Shown here in pieces: positions 1 through 8,836 of a stretch of DNA of 64,000 nucleotides (positions are counted from its first letter, which is position 1; each line of letters starts with the position of its first letter). The notes below the pieces were generated by a model. That model searched no databases. It was not told the DNA's origin and worked only from the letters and a program-made list of their open reading frames with translations. Origin of the DNA: Methanoregula sp. (GTDB taxonomy: Archaea; Halobacteriota; Methanomicrobia; Methanomicrobiales; Methanospirillaceae); assembly GCF_028679125.1 (NCBI RefSeq), contig NZ_JAJRCG010000003.1, positions 1-64,000 on the forward strand, in the 5' to 3' direction. A program made the translations under genes and the position numbers.

Positions 1-192
1 GCTCGGAGCTCATTCTTTATTCGGCGGGCAATTTGCCGGTGTTTGACCATATTCGGCGCCCGCTGCCTATTTAGATCTTACTGTTTTCCTCAGCCCGAGC
101 TAAACATTAGTGAAGTACTGAGGCTGCGGCGGGGTCTGCCCATTCCCCGATAAATAATTGTACCCTCGAGGAAATCGTAAGACTGGATCAGA

Positions 193-405
193 GTGTCCGG
201 GTATTTGTTTATTCTGGTCACGTGGGCGGAACTTGTTAAAAAACTAAAAATGTTTGGTTTTGACGGTCCGTTCCATGGCGGAAAACACCCCTGCATGATC
301 CAAAATGATCTCGTTCTTACTATACCAAATCCCCATCGAGCTATGATAAGAGTGGATCTCCAGATAAGAATTCTCCGCCAGGCTGGCATCTCATGGGAAG
401 AGTAG
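193..405 (+). CDS. HicA-like toxin-family protein, orphan, possibly decayed
   Basis: About 70 residues resembling the small HicA mRNA-interferase fold: WAELVKKLKMFGFDG, then GGKHPCMI with the single catalytic-type His, LVLTIPNPH, and a C-terminal ILRQAGIS segment. An in-frame TAA lies 12 bases upstream and only a GTG at 193 offers a start, so the N-terminus is slightly short. The last codon is TAG where family members often have Trp (EEW), so the stop may be a point mutation. I see no HicB partner on either side within the window. It is a HicA relative, but activity is doubtful. Confidence 0.5.
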   Translation: MSGYLFILVTWAELVKKLKMFGFDGPFHGGKHPCMIQNDLVLTIPNPHRAMIRVDLQIRILRQAGISWEE

Positions 406-803
406 GTTCGTAGTGAGTGAGTCAGTGCCTCGATTTTGGGTGATGGGTTTCTCAGTTTCAGGGTTCCCGATTTGCAGTGACGGCAGATTTATTGCCGTCT
501 CTAATACCCCGGGCTGACAATGCACACCGCACCTGCGCAATGGATCCACAACTGATTTCATTAAACCCTCCCGTCCTGCCAGGTCTAAAAGATTCCCGGA
601 ATCTGGGTGTTTCCGCAGATAGCAGGACGTTATAATCAAGGAAGGATATCAGAAGATCCTTGCAGGTCCAGCAGATTAAAAAATTCATTCCGATCGTTCG
701 TACAAAGAAAATTCCGGAAACGGGGTGGTAAAGGAGATACACCCCAATTTCCAGAGAAAACAATAGATTCATCTGCGATCAACGGGAAATTCGTCATGAG
801 AAT
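406..803. other. Intergenic region without a convincing gene
   Basis: About 400 bases between the HicA-like gene and the TPR gene. Open frames here lack family resemblance and a credible ribosome binding site. It should contain the promoter of the TPR gene, but I cannot point to a clear TATA box. Confidence 0.5.
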
Positions 804-1787
804 ATGCAATCAAAAATGCTGATTCCGGTTCTTCTCGTGCTTCTTCTGCTGATCCCGGCAGTCCAGGCTGAGGATGCACTCGAATGGACTACCCGGGGAC
901 TGGCCGCTCTTGAGGCCGAGAACTATCCGACTGCGCTTACCTATTTCAATAATGCTATTGAGCTTGACTCGAATTATGCATCTGCCCTCTCCGGCAAGGC
1001 AGTTGCCCTTAATGCCATGGGGAATTCAACCCAGGCACTTGACGCGGCCAACAAGGCCCTGGCAATCCGCTCGCAGGATGCAAAAGCGCTCAATGCAAAA
1101 GCACTGGCGCTCTTCCGGCTCAAGCGATACAATGAATCGGTAACTGCCTATGACAAATTGTTCGTTGTCCAGACCTATACGCCGGATGCTTACTGCAACC
1201 AGGGATATGCCTACGAGATGCTCAACAAGCCCGATAATGCGATCGTCTCGTACACGAAATGCACAACGATTGATCCCCAGAATGCGCTGACCTGGAACAG
1301 CCTGGGTCTCATCTACCTGGACAAGGAAAATTATCAACAGGCGCTCACTATGTTCGATCAGGCTACCGGCATCACGATCAAGAATGCTTCGGTCTGGAAC
1401 AACAAGGGAAAGGCCTATATCGGGCTTGGAAAACCCTCCGATGCGCTCCAGTGCTTCAACAAAGCACTCGGTATCGATCCGAACTTTGCCGATGCAAAGA
1501 CGAACAAGGAGAGCATGAGTGGTCAGTTACAGTCATACAATATCAGTATAACACCAACCGTGACTGTAACGATCAACCGGCTTGGGACATATTATACAAC
1601 TGCAACACCGGTCGCCACCGTGACCGTTACCTCAACTCCTGAAGAGACCGTTCCGCTCTCGCATACTACGACACTACCGGTCGCAACAAAAACAACCTAT
1701 GCCCCGCTCTCGCCACTCACTGCGATTGGCGCGCTCGTTGCCCTTACTGCCCTGGCAGCGGTTGTACGAAAAAGCCGGAAACAATAA
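804..1787 (+). CDS. Secreted TPR-repeat protein with C-terminal membrane anchor
   Basis: A 327-residue protein with a signal peptide (residues 1-22, cleavage likely after VQA) followed by about six tetratricopeptide repeats (roughly 25-235), each with the usual A-x-x-Y/F-x-x-A-I/L pattern ending in DP or similar. A Thr/Pro-rich linker (245-300) leads to one hydrophobic helix (about 303-320) and a basic tail RKSRKQ. That layout is typical of archaeal surface proteins anchored to the membrane or S-layer. The TPR part should bind protein partners outside the cell; the partner is unknown. It stands alone, with a T-rich stretch after the stop. Confidence 0.8.
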   Translation: MQSKMLIPVLLVLLLLIPAVQAEDALEWTTRGLAALEAENYPTALTYFNNAIELDSNYASALSGKAVALNAMGNSTQALDAANKALAIRSQDAKALNAKALALFRLKRYNESVTAYDKLFVVQTYTPDAYCNQGYAYEMLNKPDNAIVSYTKCTTIDPQNALTWNSLGLIYLDKENYQQALTMFDQATGITIKNASVWNNKGKAYIGLGKPSDALQCFNKALGIDPNFADAKTNKESMSGQLQSYNISITPTVTVTINRLGTYYTTATPVATVTVTSTPEETVPLSHTTTLPVATKTTYAPLSPLTAIGALVALTALAAVVRKSRKQ

Positions 1788-1894
1788 TCACTCTTTTTTA
1801 CCGGCTCGTCATTGGATATGGTCGATTCCCCGTGAGGGGAACGTCCGGGTTTTCCGGGCAAGGGTTAAAAAATAGCGGATATTGCAGGTTATGA

Positions 1895-3082
1895 TTAGGA
1901 CACCTGACGCTTGTTCCCGGCATAGTGCTGCATGATCCCGCTGTAGATCGCCGTTGCCTTCTCCAGCGAATCAACAGAGGTCCGCTCGTTTACGGCATGC
2001 AGGCAGGACATCTCTCCCGGGCCGTACTCGATCACGGAGAAGCCCTGCATTCGTAAATGCCGGGCATCGCTTGCTGCCCACTGGACGATCGGGGCTACCG
2101 TGCCGCCATAGACCCGCTCCACTTCCCGGCAGGTGATGCTGACCAGCGGTGAGGCAGGATCCGTGATGGACGGGGTGAAGGATTCATGCGTTGTCATGGT
2201 TGCATGAGGGGCATGGGCTGCAATGCCCGCCAGGAGATCGGAAATGGAGCATCCCCACGGGATCCGCATCTCGAGTTCGAGATCGCAGTGCTGGGCAACG
2301 ACATTGGACTTCTCTCCCCCGGAAATCACGCCGGGATTGAAGGTCATCCTCTTCAGGATATTGCCCGCCCCGCTCATCCCGAACTCCTTTTCGAGCACCC
2401 CCGAAGAAGAATCGATGATCTCGCGGAGGGTTTCGTCCACGGGATACTCCGTGTTGTGGAGCTCGTTCATGTACGAAAGGAAGGGCATTGTCTCCATGAT
2501 GGCGCTCACCCCCACCGCAGGGTACAGCGAACCATGGGCCGGGACGCCTTCAAATGCAAGGCTCACCCGGCAGAGCCCTTTCTGTCCGATGTTGGGATGG
2601 CGGACGGGCGTGGGTTCGGCAATAATACAGTCACACGGGGGGAGTGCATTATGGGAGAGGAGATAACGGATTCCGTTAATTCCCCCGGTCTCCTCATCGC
2701 AGACAAATGCAAGCGTTGCGGGAATCCCGCAGTCCCGGTCGGCACGATCCTGGCATGCGGCAAGGATTGCTGCGCACCCGCCTTTCATGTCCGTTGCGCC
2801 TCTCCCCCAGACATATCCGTCTTCGATCGCGCCGGAAAACGGCGGCCTGCTCCAGCCATCAGCAAGCGCAGGCACAACATCCACATGGCCGCAGAACATC
2901 AGCGGGGCGTTCTTCTGCAGGGCCACAAGGTTATCCATTCCCTGTCCGTTTCCTGAGATCGATGATCTGATACCGATACCGTCAAGGAAATCCCGGATAT
3001 ATGCGATAACGTCTTCTGTCCTGTTGGGGGGATTCTCGCTCTTGATCTTTACCAGATCGGAACAGATGCGGCTGACATGCAT
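1895..3082 (-). CDS. M20-family metallopeptidase/deacylase (ArgE/DapE type)
   Basis: A 395-residue di-zinc amidohydrolase of the M20 family, which includes succinyl-diaminopimelate desuccinylase, acetylornithine deacetylase and carboxypeptidases. Visible motifs: the FCGHVDVVPA zinc/activating segment, GRGATDMKGG with the bridging Asp, CDEETGG with the catalytic Glu pair, AEPTP, and a late CLHAVNE with the final zinc His. The central dimerisation (lid) domain is present. Nearby dapA/dapB make diaminopimelate metabolism tempting, but they are 6 kb away and on the other strand, so the exact substrate is not decided. Confidence 0.8.
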   Translation of the reverse strand: MHVSRICSDLVKIKSENPPNRTEDVIAYIRDFLDGIGIRSSISGNGQGMDNLVALQKNAPLMFCGHVDVVPALADGWSRPPFSGAIEDGYVWGRGATDMKGGCAAILAACQDRADRDCGIPATLAFVCDEETGGINGIRYLLSHNALPPCDCIIAEPTPVRHPNIGQKGLCRVSLAFEGVPAHGSLYPAVGVSAIMETMPFLSYMNELHNTEYPVDETLREIIDSSSGVLEKEFGMSGAGNILKRMTFNPGVISGGEKSNVVAQHCDLELEMRIPWGCSISDLLAGIAAHAPHATMTTHESFTPSITDPASPLVSITCREVERVYGGTVAPIVQWAASDARHLRMQGFSVIEYGPGEMSCLHAVNERTSVDSLEKATAIYSGIMQHYAGNKRQVS

Positions 3083-3100
3083 GGTGTGAACCTGGTTGTA

Positions 3101-3604
3101 TTAGTGCTCTTTGCAGTAGGAGGCAAAGAGCGTGCCAAGTGAGGCCTCCTCGTACAGGCTTTTCAAGAATTCCGGTTCAAAGAACTCGTCAATGATCGCG
3201 GAGAAGAAGTTCGCGGGGACCGGGCTCTTGCTGTCCGGGTCAACGACAATCCGGAAACTCCGGTAACTGGCCGGGTCTTCCGTATCGTAAATCATCTGCC
3301 AGAGAGAAGGCAGTGCATTGAACTTCTCCTGCTTGTTCTCCCGGAGCCAGTTGATGAAGGCAGGGAATTTTGCACGGTCGCCTTTCTTCTCCTCATCGAT
3401 CCTCCAGCGCATGTACTCGGCGCCGATAATATTCTTGGGCGACCCGAAATTATAGGAATAGATTCCGACCGTATAGTCGATATGGGCGAGGGAATCGATG
3501 AGATAGAAGTAGAGAACTTTGTTAAACCCTCCCGTGTCCTGGAGCATCAGCGACTTCCCGTACAGGTAGTCAAGGACGGTGAGGTATTCATTATCATCCT
3601 GCAT
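3101..3604 (-). CDS. Conserved hypothetical protein, 167 aa
   Basis: I do not recognise the family. The start is placed at ATG 3604 (MQDDNEYLTVLDYLYG) rather than further upstream because the longer frame would run into moaA and its extra N-terminus looks random. A TATA-like AATATATT lies about 30 bases upstream on the minus strand. The protein is soluble, charged and rich in Phe/Tyr, with no cysteine cluster or membrane segment. It lies just downstream of moaA and 18 bases upstream of the M20 peptidase start, so it may be co-transcribed with the peptidase. Confidence 0.65.
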   Translation of the reverse strand: MQDDNEYLTVLDYLYGKSLMLQDTGGFNKVLYFYLIDSLAHIDYTVGIYSYNFGSPKNIIGAEYMRWRIDEEKKGDRAKFPAFINWLRENKQEKFNALPSLWQMIYDTEDPASYRSFRIVVDPDSKSPVPANFFSAIIDEFFEPEFLKSLYEEASLGTLFASYCKEH

Positions 3605-3704
3605 ATCCACTGGTTCGTTCAGGCACGGTAAATATATTCGCGTCTGGGACAGTAATGGGAGAATTACGAGATTATGGAAAAAACAGTGAATAGTGTATGA
3701 CCGA

Positions 3705-4583
3705 TCACCGGTAATAGGGCACGCGTTCGGCAACCGCTTTCCGGAACAGGTCTTCGAGTTCTGTTCCCTGCTTTCCCCGGATATCGATATGGTTGTCGGT
3801 CCGCATGAGGCAGGGCTTGAGTTTGCCGTCCGAGGTTACCCGGAGCCGGTTGCAGAATGCGCAGAACTCCGTGTTGTGGACCGGGCGGACCACTTCCACT
3901 TCCGCCCCGTCAAGACAGTATTTTTTCCGGTGGTGCATTCTCCTTGTCAGGATCTGTTTTGATTTTGACGCCAGGATCCCCTCAAGCCGGGTGAGATCAT
4001 TGTGGTGCTCGCAGCTGTTGAAGTCCATCAGCTCGATCAACTGGAGAATAAGATTCCGGTTGCCCCGGATATATGCGAGGAAATCATCGATCTCGTGATC
4101 ATTGATCCCTTCAAGAACAACCATATTGATCTTGATGGGGGTGAGTCCGGCTTCAAGCGCGGCATCGATCCCTTCAAAGACATCGCCCAGCTGGTCAATA
4201 CCGGCAATCTTCTTGTACGTCTCATGGTTCAGGCTGTCGAGACTGACGTTTACCCGTCTCATGCCGGCGTCCTTGAGATCCTGTGCAATACTCCCAAGGA
4301 GTGTCCCGTTCGTTGTCAGCGAGGACTCCATACCGTGGGGAACCGACCGGACGATGTCCAGGAGATCCCTGCGAAGCAGTGGCTCTCCGCCGGTGAATTT
4401 GACGCTCCGGATTCCAAAGCCTGCAGAGACCCTGAGGATCTCGGCAATCTCCGGTGCAGAGAGCGGGTCATGGGGTGCTTTCTCACCTTCGCGGTGGCAG
4501 TAGATGCAGGAGAGGTTACACTCCTTGGTAATGCTGATGCGGATATTGGTAACCGGCCGGTCGAATGCGTCTTTGAGAACCAT
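3705..4583 (-). CDS. moaA: GTP 3',8-cyclase (molybdopterin biosynthesis)
   Basis: A 292-residue radical-SAM enzyme for the first step of molybdopterin/tungstopterin cofactor synthesis, turning GTP into 3',8-cyclo-7,8-dihydro-GTP. The N-terminal cluster motif is C22-x3-C26-x2-C29 (ECNLSCIYC), followed by KFTGGEPLLR. The C-terminal second cluster is visible as EFCAFCNRLRVTSDGKLKPC. It is shorter than bacterial MoaA (about 330) but typical for archaea. The cofactor would serve formylmethanofuran dehydrogenase and formate dehydrogenase in a methanogen. It begins 9 bases after the rlmE stop, so the two are probably one transcript. Confidence 0.93.
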   Translation of the reverse strand: MVLKDAFDRPVTNIRISITKECNLSCIYCHREGEKAPHDPLSAPEIAEILRVSAGFGIRSVKFTGGEPLLRRDLLDIVRSVPHGMESSLTTNGTLLGSIAQDLKDAGMRRVNVSLDSLNHETYKKIAGIDQLGDVFEGIDAALEAGLTPIKINMVVLEGINDHEIDDFLAYIRGNRNLILQLIELMDFNSCEHHNDLTRLEGILASKSKQILTRRMHHRKKYCLDGAEVEVVRPVHNTEFCAFCNRLRVTSDGKLKPCLMRTDNHIDIRGKQGTELEDLFRKAVAERVPYYR

Positions 4584-4592
4584 GGGAATTGA

Positions 4593-5174
4593 TCATCCTT
4601 TGAAATTCTTTGCAACAACGTAGAGTTCCGTGCTGCCTTTACGGGTGGATTTCGTAAGGCAGGTCTTGACAGAGTAAAAGTGTTCCCTGGTTGCGGCATA
4701 GAGTTCGGGGAAATCGGTTCCCTGGAATGATTTTACCGCAAAATTGCCGCCCTGTTTTAAGACTTTGCAGGCAAAGGCGAGCGCCTGTTCGTTCAGCTCG
4801 ATGACCCGGGCCTGGTCGTAGCTTTTGTGCCCGGACAACTTGGGGGCTGCATCGCAGAGGACGACATTGACAACCGGCATCATGGACCGGACCTGCTGCA
4901 GAACTTCAGGATCATTGAGATCGCCTTCAATTGTCTCTATTCCATCGAGATGGGCAATCTGGTTGAGGTCGATCCCGACAACCCGTGCATCGGTGAGTGT
5001 CCGCTCAACCTGAAGCCAGCTGCCGGGTGCTGCCCCGAGATCAACAATGTTGTCATCGCGCCGGATGATCTCAAATTTTTTCTGGATCTCCATGAGTTTG
5101 AAGGCGGCCCGGGATCGGTATCCCTCAAGCTTTGCCCGCATGTACGTCTTGTCATATCCCCATTGTGAACCCAT
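4593..5174 (-). CDS. rlmE: 23S rRNA (uridine-2'-O-)-methyltransferase, FtsJ/RrmJ family
   Basis: A 193-residue SAM-dependent 2'-O-methyltransferase acting on 23S rRNA. The K-D-K-E catalytic tetrad can be placed: Lys in YRSRAAFKL near the N-terminus, Asp in LCDAAPKLSG, Lys in FAVKSFQG and Glu in STELYVVAK. The SAM-binding motif is VDLGAAPGSW. The start MGSQWGYDKTYMRAK is the usual archaeal N-terminus. Length is normal. It is the first gene of a minus-strand unit with moaA and diverges from pcn. Confidence 0.93.
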   Translation of the reverse strand: MGSQWGYDKTYMRAKLEGYRSRAAFKLMEIQKKFEIIRRDDNIVDLGAAPGSWLQVERTLTDARVVGIDLNQIAHLDGIETIEGDLNDPEVLQQVRSMMPVVNVVLCDAAPKLSGHKSYDQARVIELNEQALAFACKVLKQGGNFAVKSFQGTDFPELYAATREHFYSVKTCLTKSTRKGSTELYVVAKNFKG

Positions 5175-5279
5175 GGTGTAGATTGTTCCCCCTCAAAACC
5201 AGTAATCCTGAGTAAAACCCAAAACACTATTATTAACGTATGCCGATATAGTAGATTAGAGTTTGTTAAGGGGTACCCG

Positions 5280-6023
5280 ATGTTAAAAGCAACTATTGAT
5301 GCAGACATGTTCAGGGAAACGATCGAAGCTATCTCGGCTCTCATCCCTGAGTGCCGCCTGCATACGGACGAGAGCGGATTCTCCACGCGGGCTGTTGACA
5401 CGGCAAACGTGGCAATGATCTCCCTCACGCTCAGGAAGGAAGCGTTCGATTCGTATAAGGCAACGGACAGCCAGCTGGGCATTGACCTCATGAAAATGAA
5501 GAATATTTTCGGCATGGCCACCAAAGGCGACCTGATCAGCATTGAGATGGCCGATAATGCCCAGAAGATGTCGGTCTCGGTCCATGGCTACCACTACTCG
5601 ATCACCCTCCTTGACACGAACACGATCCGGAAGGATCCCAATCCCCCCACCATCAGCCTCCCGGGAAAGATCGTGATCAAGGGAGAGGATCTCAACAACG
5701 CAATGAAGGCTGCAGCGGTAATCTCTGACAAGATTGCTCTTGGGATCAACCCCAAGGACCAGACGTTCTACCTGGTTGCCGAAGGCGACACCGATCATAT
5801 CCGCCGCGAGTTCACCAAGGACGAGCTCGTCTCGCTCACCCCGGCAGAAGCCCGCTCGCTCTTCTCGCTTGACTACCTGAAGGATATGGGCAAGGTCATG
5901 AGCAAGGCAGCCGAAGTCGAGATCTTCCTTGGCATCGATCACCCGGTCCGGTTCGCATTCGATATCGCGGGTGGCAACGGGCACGTCGAGTACCTCCTCG
6001 CACCCCGTATCGAGGCTGATTGA
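5280..6023 (+). CDS. pcn: DNA polymerase sliding clamp (PCNA)
   Basis: A 247-residue archaeal PCNA. It forms the trimeric ring that tethers DNA polymerase, ligase and Fen1 to DNA. Both clamp domains are complete, with the interdomain connector in the middle and the C-terminal EYLLAPRIEAD strand that usually contacts PIP-box partners. A ribosome binding site AAGGGG sits just before the ATG and an AT-rich promoter about 40 bases upstream. The stop overlaps the start of priL (TGATG), so the clamp and primase subunit are co-translated. Confidence 0.96.
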   Translation: MLKATIDADMFRETIEAISALIPECRLHTDESGFSTRAVDTANVAMISLTLRKEAFDSYKATDSQLGIDLMKMKNIFGMATKGDLISIEMADNAQKMSVSVHGYHYSITLLDTNTIRKDPNPPTISLPGKIVIKGEDLNNAMKAAAVISDKIALGINPKDQTFYLVAEGDTDHIRREFTKDELVSLTPAEARSLFSLDYLKDMGKVMSKAAEVEIFLGIDHPVRFAFDIAGGNGHVEYLLAPRIEAD

Positions 6024-7117
6024 TGGATTATTCTCCGTCGATTAAGGAACTTTCCCATTTTCCCTTTTTAAAAAAAGCCCAGGATCATGCCCGGGGCCGT
6101 TTTAGTTCACTTGATTCCCTGCTTTCTGATGCGCGGGGCCAGGCCCTTGTTGACCGCGCCCTTGACCGGCTGCAGGATGCAATAACGCCGAAGAAGACAT
6201 TTACTCCGGACGTGACCGGGACTCCTGAAGAAGAGATCGCTGCGTATGCCATGGCCCGGATAATTGTCTCGTGCGTCAACGATCGCCAGCTCATTGACCG
6301 GCTGACCCGGTACGAGGCGGAACGGGCATATTATTTCCTTGTCCGCGAAGAAGACTGGAATTCAAATTACCAGCAGGAAGATGGTGAATATTCCCGGCTC
6401 TGCGTTGCGCTGGCTGCCGAACTCGGCATCCGGATCACGCAGGACCGGATGCCGCTGGTCGATTATGTTGAACTCGTGGCACCCCTGCACGAGGACCGGT
6501 TCCACCTGGTGAACCGCAGGATTGAAAAAGGATTTGTCGCGATCCGGAAGGATGAGCGGTATGAACTGGTGCGGGAGCGTGTCCGGCTTCTCCTCCGGCG
6601 CGATCTCCCGCACAAAGTACCTGCCGCGCTCTGCGAACAACTCTCGCCCCGGGTTGCCGCGCTGAAGAAGGCATACCAGGAACAGATGCTCCAGCAGTTC
6701 GGCTCAATCGAAGAGAGTGCGTTCCCGCCCTGCATGCAGGCATTGATCACGGCACTCACGGCCGGCACCAACCTGACCCATGCAGGCCGGTTCTCCCTGA
6801 CCTCATTCCTTCATACGATCGGTATGGATCTGAACGGGATTGCCGCGCTCTATGCCCGGTCGCCGGATTTCAATCCTGACATGACGATGTACCAGGTTGA
6901 GCATATCACCGGGAGGGGCGGATCCGGCACCGAATACACGGCACCTGCCTGTGCTGCCATGCGGACAACCGGGCTGTGCGTGCACCGGGATCTGCTCTGT
7001 GAAAAGGTCAGCCACCCGCTCAGTTACTATAAGGTGAAAAAGCGGGATGCATCAAAGAAGGGCCCAAAAAAAGCGGAAAATAACCCTGATGGGACTCCCC
7101 CGGCATCGCCCGCGTGA
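6023..7117 (+). CDS. priL: DNA primase large subunit
   Basis: The regulatory, iron-sulfur subunit of the archaeal/eukaryal-type primase, about 364 residues. The C-terminal domain carries four conserved cysteines (FPPC, APAC, TGLC and DLLC) expected to bind a 4Fe-4S cluster, followed by the usual HPLSYY segment. ATG 6023 overlaps the pcn stop; a TTG at 6020 is the only alternative start. A Lys-rich tail (KKGPKKAENN) closes the protein. No small subunit (priS) is in the window. Confidence 0.93.
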   Translation: MDYSPSIKELSHFPFLKKAQDHARGRFSSLDSLLSDARGQALVDRALDRLQDAITPKKTFTPDVTGTPEEEIAAYAMARIIVSCVNDRQLIDRLTRYEAERAYYFLVREEDWNSNYQQEDGEYSRLCVALAAELGIRITQDRMPLVDYVELVAPLHEDRFHLVNRRIEKGFVAIRKDERYELVRERVRLLLRRDLPHKVPAALCEQLSPRVAALKKAYQEQMLQQFGSIEESAFPPCMQALITALTAGTNLTHAGRFSLTSFLHTIGMDLNGIAALYARSPDFNPDMTMYQVEHITGRGGSGTEYTAPACAAMRTTGLCVHRDLLCEKVSHPLSYYKVKKRDASKKGPKKAENNPDGTPPASPA

Positions 7118-7122
7118 TGTTA

Positions 7123-7299
7123 TTATACGATTTTATCGTTCACGAGATATCCTGCACCGGACAGGAAGATCGTAAAGCCGATAATTGCCGCAATATAGGC
7201 AATCGCTGCCGGCAATGCCATCGGGAGAACCGCAAGGAGTACGATAAGGATGATGAAGGCGATGAGGCCGATGACCACATCAAGGAGTCGCGCGTCCAT
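7123..7299 (-). CDS. Small membrane protein, 58 aa
   Basis: A short frame opposite the end of priL. It starts with MDARLLDVVIGLIAF and ends with GYLVNDKIV. Two hydrophobic helices (about residues 7-27 and 30-52) separated by a Pro-containing turn make it a small integral membrane protein. No family or function recognised. The matching plus-strand frame has a composition typical of an antisense shadow, which supports this strand. Confidence 0.6.
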   Translation of the reverse strand: MDARLLDVVIGLIAFIILIVLLAVLPMALPAAIAYIAAIIGFTIFLSGAGYLVNDKIV

Positions 7300-7397
7300 T
7301 CATACTCTTTTCGACACCGGAGAATATAGGCTTATCCAACATTCAGGTCTTCGGTGGTATAAAAACGCGTATATCCTGACAAGGTAAATCCACCGGT

Positions 7398-7949
7398 ATG
7401 GATCGGGCTGCGGCAATCTCTGTCATAACAACGTACATCCATGACGAACATCTTGTCCGGCACTGCCTTGCCACCGGTGCCATCATGAAGCATGCAGCCC
7501 GGCATCTTCACGAGAATGAGGCACGCTGGGAGCGGATCGGGATCCTGCATGATATCGATTTCGAGCAGATCGGCGGGGACATGCAGCGGCATGGCGTCAC
7601 CGGTGCAGAAATCCTTCTCCGGCACGGTACCAGCGCGGACGAGACGGAGATCATCCGGCGGCATAACCACCTGCTCCACAAGGGAACGTATACAGAACCG
7701 GTTGAGGTGGTGCTCCAGGCTGCCGACAGTCTCTCGGGGCTCATCATCGCCTGCGGGCTGGTGAAAGGCGGGAACCTTTCCGATGTTTCCGTAAAGACAA
7801 TAACAAAGAAAGCAAAAGAGAAATCATTTGCTGCCGGCTGCGACCGGGACCGGATTGCGCTGGTTGATCCGGTTATCGGCAGCCCGGAATTTTATGGCAT
7901 CGGGCTTGCGGGGCTCATGGAGATCCGGGAGGAACTGGGGCTGAAATAA
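7398..7949 (+). CDS. HD-domain phosphohydrolase-like protein
   Basis: A 183-residue HD-superfamily protein. The diagnostic pair is in GILHDIDFEQIG, with further candidate metal ligands in the N-terminal HDEHLVRHC helix and in RRHNHLLHK; a late Asp lies in AADSLSG. Such small HD proteins hydrolyse phosphate esters or nucleotides with divalent metals; the substrate cannot be told. A TATA box (TATAAAA, about 7359) lies 35-40 bases before the ATG, so the leader should be short. Confidence 0.8.
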   Translation: MDRAAAISVITTYIHDEHLVRHCLATGAIMKHAARHLHENEARWERIGILHDIDFEQIGGDMQRHGVTGAEILLRHGTSADETEIIRRHNHLLHKGTYTEPVEVVLQAADSLSGLIIACGLVKGGNLSDVSVKTITKKAKEKSFAAGCDRDRIALVDPVIGSPEFYGIGLAGLMEIREELGLK

Positions 7950-8013
7950 CCGGAGATTACGCAGGTTTCACTTCTTTTTTCAAAATGCAAAGACTGAATC
8001 CAACCAGAATCCC

Positions 8014-8610
8014 ATGGAATCTTTCAACAGAGCGGTTAATAATCCCCCGCCCTCAAAGAATACTCTCATGGATCCGGTCTCTGAACGCGGTGCGGTCCTT
8101 GCGCACGTAAAAGACGCGGTTACTCTGCTGGAACAGTCAATGAACGCGAACCTTGTTCCTCCGGAGGGAGCGCAGATCGGTTATGCAATCCGGGGTGCCC
8201 GGGACGCCGGCGGAATTGCAGCGGTTGAAGGAAGAATCTCCGTTCGTGGCGGAAACGTACAGGCTTCCGGCCCCTGTTCATTCGGGGCTGATGAGGAGAT
8301 CTCCCGTATCCTTCTCACGGTGATGAAATTCGATCCCCGCAGGAGAAGTGCCGCACTGCTCCGTTTCTCCGACCGCGCTCTGAAAGTGCTCGACGAAAAT
8401 CTCTTCCTTGAATGCGTGCCGTATGATGGTGGCGTGGCCCCGCAGGGCATCAGCTCGATGGACTGGGGGATCGCGTCCTGCTGCAAAAAGGGGGTCCCCG
8501 ACGTGATATACCCCCGCGGAAGCGGAATTACGGATGCTTGGCTCCTCCTCTTAGGCGAAAAGCCGGCCGACGTTGCAAACAATATTATTATCTGCTCAAA
8601 CCGCATTTAA
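8014..8610 (+). CDS. ThiN-domain protein (thiamine-phosphate synthase-like)
   Basis: A 198-residue stand-alone ThiN domain. Family features are the F-D-x3-R-S-A-A-L-L-R-F core, then SSMDWGIASCCKKGVPDVIYPRG and a C-terminal ADVANNIIICSNRI. ThiN domains replace ThiE in many archaea, joining HMP-PP and thiazole phosphate; they also occur in HTH-fused thiamine sensors. With no ThiD or HTH part, this copy could be catalytic or a sensor. The start may be ATG 8014 or ATG 8068 (MDPVSERG); neither has a strong ribosome binding site. Confidence 0.72.
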   Translation: MESFNRAVNNPPPSKNTLMDPVSERGAVLAHVKDAVTLLEQSMNANLVPPEGAQIGYAIRGARDAGGIAAVEGRISVRGGNVQASGPCSFGADEEISRILLTVMKFDPRRRSAALLRFSDRALKVLDENLFLECVPYDGGVAPQGISSMDWGIASCCKKGVPDVIYPRGSGITDAWLLLLGEKPADVANNIIICSNRI

Positions 8611-8636
8611 AATATAGAATCCTTGAGGAATCGTCC

Positions 8637-8828
8637 ATGGGAATCAAGCCGTCATATATCAAGACAATCGGAACAGAACTCCTGACCAAGCAGCGCGACA
8701 ACTTCTCGCCCAGCTTTGATGAGAACAAGGTGCAGCTCGGCAGCTCAGCAGTTATCGGCAGCAAACGCGTCCGGAATCGTATCGCCGGATACATTACAAG
8801 AAAAATAAATACCAAAAGACACTCATAA
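8637..8828 (+). CDS. rps17e: 30S ribosomal protein S17e
   Basis: A 63-residue archaeal/eukaryal S17e of the small ribosomal subunit. The sequence MGIKPSYIKTIG, the central NKVQ segment and the basic end RNRIAGYITRKIN are characteristic. The TATA-like TTTAAAATATAG (about 8606) and a TGAGGA ribosome binding site support ATG 8637. dapA begins 8 bases after its stop, so a ribosomal gene and lysine biosynthesis appear to share a transcript. Confidence 0.95.
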   Translation: MGIKPSYIKTIGTELLTKQRDNFSPSFDENKVQLGSSAVIGSKRVRNRIAGYITRKINTKRHS

Positions 8829-8836
8829 ACCTCTTT

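Noticed and set aside
3605-3733. N-terminal extension of the hypothetical protein at 3101-3604
   Set aside because: It would overlap moaA and lacks a ribosome binding site, while ATG 3604 has a TATA-like box upstream.
7114-7329. Plus-strand 71-residue frame after priL
   Set aside because: Highly charged antisense shadow of the small membrane protein on the minus strand (7123-7299).
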